A stretch of 6,812 bases of DNA from Candidatus Dormiibacterota bacterium (lineage in GTDB: Bacteria; Chloroflexota; Dormibacteria; Aeolococcales; Aeolococcaceae): assembly GCA_003135255.1 (NCBI GenBank), contig PLAX01000079.1, positions 15,385-22,196 on the forward strand, written 5' to 3'. Of this stretch, positions 5,446 through 6,812 are shown one piece after another. The position numbers and the translations under genes are program-made. The notes below the pieces were generated by a model. That model was not told the origin of the DNA. It was given only the letters and a program-made list of their open reading frames with translations, and searched no databases. How positions within the stretch are numbered: the stretch's first letter is position 1; each line of letters begins with the position of its first letter.

Positions 5446-6345
5446 TTATGGGCGCCGGACCGGCTCCGGCCCCTCGGCCGGTGAGGGAGCGGGGGCTGCC
5501 GTGGGACCTGGCGCGTGGGGCGCGGAGACCACCCTCTCGATCAGGGCGCGGAAATGGAGGAGGGTGGTGGGGACGAGCAGGGGCAGGCCGACCACGAGGT
5601 TGGCGAGGGTGACGGGCCCGCCCCAGACCTTGACCAGCATGCAGACGAAGAGGACGAGACCGGTGAGCATGGTGCTGTAGCGGCCCCAATTGGTCCGCAC
5701 CAGCTCGGGCCTCCGCCGGAGGAGAAAGACGACCGGCGTGAGCAGCAGCGGGCCGATGTAGCGAACCACGATGAGGACGGCCAGCCACCAGGCGAAGATG
5801 CCCAGCCAGACACTCCCCACCGCGCCGACGCTGAAGAAGAGGGCGTCGGTGGCGGGGTCGATCGCCTTGCCGAGCTGGGTCACCGGGCCCCACCGGCGGG
5901 CGACCCAGCCATCGACGGCGTCCAGCATCCCGACGGATCCGCCGATGAAGATCCAGAGGATGAGCCCGAGGCGGTCCGGGAGCGACCAGGCGGTGCAGAG
6001 CAGGAGCGGCGGGCAGAGCCAGGCGCGGATCGCCGACAGCCCGTTGGGCACCCCGTAGACGTCGACCCGGCTGCCGTCGGGGCGGACCAGCATGGCGGCG
6101 CCCCCGGCCATGACCAGCGCCACCACCAGCCAGCAGCCGAGGGTCATGAGGCCGGCGACGACCCATCCACCGCCGTGCAGCTGGGCGATCACCAGGGTGA
6201 ACGCCTCACCGGTGACCAGCCCGAGCGCGAGCCAGCCGTACAGCGAGTGGCGCAGCCCCGGGCTGGTGCGGAGCCGCTCTGACGACTGCGAGATGAGCCC
6301 GGCGAGGCCGGATGCTCCCGAGGTGACCGGTGCGGGAGCCCCTAT
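5446..6345 (-). CDS. CDP-alcohol phosphatidyltransferase family membrane protein (start uncertain)
   Basis: The protein carries the complete CDP-alcohol phosphotransferase signature. Counting from codon 6345, this is D142-x2-D145-G146-x2-A149-R150-x8-G159-x3-D163-x3-D167 (DAVDGWVARR ... GKAIDPATD). It is preceded by PNGLSAIRAWLCPP, the PNxLSxxR motif typical of PgsA-like enzymes. Such enzymes transfer a phosphatidyl group from CDP-diacylglycerol to an alcohol in the membrane; the acceptor cannot be told from sequence. Several hydrophobic helices flank the motif, two extra ones (about 36-56 and 61-86) precede it, and a Pro/Ala-rich tail (274-299) ends it. No ATG, GTG or TTG occurs between the upstream gene's end and GTG 6192, which would delete the first helix. 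I place the start near ATA 6345, overlapping the upstream TAG, only as the outer limit (299 aa); GTG 6192 gives 248 aa. An ATG at 6636 in this frame would add about 97 residues that are only the shadow of the neighbouring gene. Confidence 0.8.
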   Translation of the reverse strand: MGAPAPVTSGASGLAGLISQSSERLRTSPGLRHSLYGWLALGLVTGEAFTLVIAQLHGGGWVVAGLMTLGCWLVVALVMAGGAAMLVRPDGSRVDVYGVPNGLSAIRAWLCPPLLLCTAWSLPDRLGLILWIFIGGSVGMLDAVDGWVARRWGPVTQLGKAIDPATDALFFSVGAVGSVWLGIFAWWLAVLIVVRYIGPLLLTPVVFLLRRRPELVRTNWGRYSTMLTGLVLFVCMLVKVWGGPVTLANLVVGLPLLVPTTLLHFRALIERVVSAPHAPGPTAAPAPSPAEGPEPVRRP

Positions 6346-6572
6346 TGGATCACCAGGCAGGTGATGGTCTTGAACACGCCGTCGGCGGCCTGGACCTTCT
6401 CCACGATCAGCTTGCCGATGCCGGCGATGTCGCGCGCCTCGACCTCGGCGATCACGTCGTACTCCCCGCTGATCGGGTCGGCCTTGAGGATCCCCTCCTG
6501 CCCCTGGAGCTTGTTGGCGACCTCCAGCGACTTGCCGGCGGTGGCGCTGATGAGCACGTAGGCGCGGACCAT
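6342..6572 (-). CDS. Stand-alone Lrp/AsnC-type ligand-binding (RAM) domain protein
   Basis: This 76-aa protein matches the C-terminal effector-binding domain of Lrp/AsnC regulators without the helix-turn-helix part. It opens with the strand MVRAYVLISATAGKS, then a helix (LEVANKLQGQEGI) and the hallmark ADPISGEYDVIAEVEARD (31-48), in which the G-x-YD turn binds amino acid ligands in the family. Helix IAGIGKLIVEKVQAADGV and strand KTITCLVIQ complete the alpha-beta sandwich. Such proteins form dimers to octamers and may sense small molecules or pair with full-length regulators; which applies here is unknown. The ATG at 6572 is supported by GGAGG 6 bases upstream. It is the first gene of the minus-strand row leading to tdh-kbl, so an amino-acid-sensing role is attractive but inferred. 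Confidence 0.85.
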   Translation of the reverse strand: MVRAYVLISATAGKSLEVANKLQGQEGILKADPISGEYDVIAEVEARDIAGIGKLIVEKVQAADGVFKTITCLVIQ

Positions 6573-6578
6573 CTTCTC

Positions 6579-6583
6579 CCTCC
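6579..6583 (-). promoter_or_regulatory. Shine-Dalgarno of the RAM-domain gene
   Basis: GGAGG on the minus strand, 6 bases before ATG 6572, fixes the start of the 76-aa protein and excludes a longer product with an N-terminal DNA-binding domain. The upstream region to 6643 also has no room for one. Confidence 0.7.
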
Positions 6584-6600
6584 GAGTGAGCTGCCCGGCG

Positions 6601-6606
6601 AATGTA
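6601..6606 (-). promoter_or_regulatory. Possible -10 box for the minus-strand gene row
   Basis: TACATT on the minus strand matches TATAAT at 4 of 6 positions and lies 28 bases before the RAM-domain ATG, so a start of transcription near 6594 would leave a short leader with the Shine-Dalgarno. No convincing -35 is present. This is the only intergenic space upstream of the gene row, so a promoter is expected here. Confidence 0.3.
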
Positions 6607-6630
6607 CCACGCTGTCGCGGGCACCCCGGT

Positions 6631-6636
6631 TAGCAT
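6631..6636 (+). promoter_or_regulatory. -10-like box for a leaderless plus-strand transcript
   Basis: TAGCAT (4 of 6 matches to TATAAT) ends 6 bases before GTG 6643. This is the distance expected when transcription starts at the first base of the start codon, an arrangement common in actinobacteria. No clear -35 is seen, and no Shine-Dalgarno precedes the GTG. Confidence 0.4.
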
Positions 6637-6642
6637 GGACTC

Positions 6643-6812
6643 GTGTTGCTGGGCTGGAAATGGCTGGCCGTGATCCTGCTCGCACCCCTGCTCCGGAAGC
6701 TCGTCCGCTCCCGGCAGGCGGGACGGCCAGTGGTGGACATGCAGGGCGTCCGCTCCCGGGTGGCGTCGGCCCGGGAGCCGGCGGCGATCGCCGGCCTGGT
6801 GGTGGTCGTCGC
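6643..6812 (+). CDS. N-terminus of a membrane protein (partial)
   Basis: A plus-strand frame opens at GTG 6643 and stays open to the right edge (56 codons). It begins with a hydrophobic segment (LLGWKWLAVILLAPLLRKLV) followed by basic residues, which would act as a signal anchor or first membrane helix. A polar stretch comes next (RSRQAGRPVVDMQGVRSR), then the start of a second hydrophobic segment (AAIAGLVVVV) cut by the edge. Codons are G/C-ending throughout. The nearby ATG at 6635 is in a different frame and meets TGA after 12 codons. It is divergent from the minus-strand row, with about 70 bases between the two start codons. I do not recognise the family. Confidence 0.6.
   Translation, partial: MLLGWKWLAVILLAPLLRKLVRSRQAGRPVVDMQGVRSRVASAREPAAIAGLVVVV

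Noticed and set aside
5515..6282. 255-codon plus-strand frame opposite the transferase
   Set aside because: Highly charged, repetitive Glu/Asp/Pro/Gln composition typical of antisense to a hydrophobic membrane protein.
6346..6636. Long N-terminal extension of the CDP-alcohol transferase from ATG 6636
   Set aside because: The added residues are an Arg/Gly/His-rich shadow of the RAM-domain gene, which has its own Shine-Dalgarno and a recognisable fold.
1..6812. CRISPR array, tRNA/rRNA genes, insertion sequences, attachment sites
   Set aside because: No regularly spaced direct repeats, tRNA cloverleaf consensus, transposase motifs or terminal repeats were seen on reading both strands.

Overview
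This is a GC-rich window (mostly near 70% GC by eye) with GC-ending codons, short intergenic gaps and ATGA gene overlaps. The style fits an actinobacterium or a high-GC Chloroflexota-type lineage (for example Dormibacterota). No marker gene is present, so the taxonomic guess is weak. Nearly everything is on the minus strand; one gene at the right edge runs on the plus strand.

Right part (about 6573 down to 3190, minus strand): a tight gene row. It starts with a 76-aa stand-alone Lrp/AsnC-type ligand-binding (RAM) domain protein and a CDP-alcohol phosphatidyltransferase-type membrane enzyme. These are followed by L-threonine 3-dehydrogenase (tdh) and glycine C-acetyltransferase (kbl). Tdh and Kbl form the classic two-step route threonine -> 2-amino-3-oxobutyrate -> glycine + acetyl-CoA; their genes overlap by 4 bases. 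A divergent gene for a membrane protein starts at 6643 on the plus strand and leaves the window; a -10-like box just upstream suggests a leaderless transcript.

Middle (about 3189 to 2072, minus strand): a 129-base gap, then an ECF-type sigma-70 factor overlapping (ATGA) a 116-aa protein with one C-terminal membrane helix, probably its membrane-bound partner. The sigma ORF has no ATG, GTG or TTG before the middle of region 2, although a strong Shine-Dalgarno lies 7 bases before an ATC codon.

Left part (about 1995 to 1, minus strand): an AT-richer promoter island (42% GC over 1931-1990) carries a perfect TTGACA and nested inverted repeats. It leads into a 494-aa AAA ATPase of the AAA_14/DUF4143 type. 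Downstream are a six-tract G-quadruplex motif on the transcript strand, a possible 61-aa basic small protein, and the proline-rich N-terminus of a protein that runs off the left edge.

The threonine catabolism pair, the sigma/partner pair and the ATPase look like ordinary accessory or housekeeping genes. I found no defence system, CRISPR array, insertion sequence, tRNA or rRNA. The points most worth a second look are the two genes without a canonical start codon (sigma factor and CDP-alcohol transferase) and the palindromic promoter of the ATPase.
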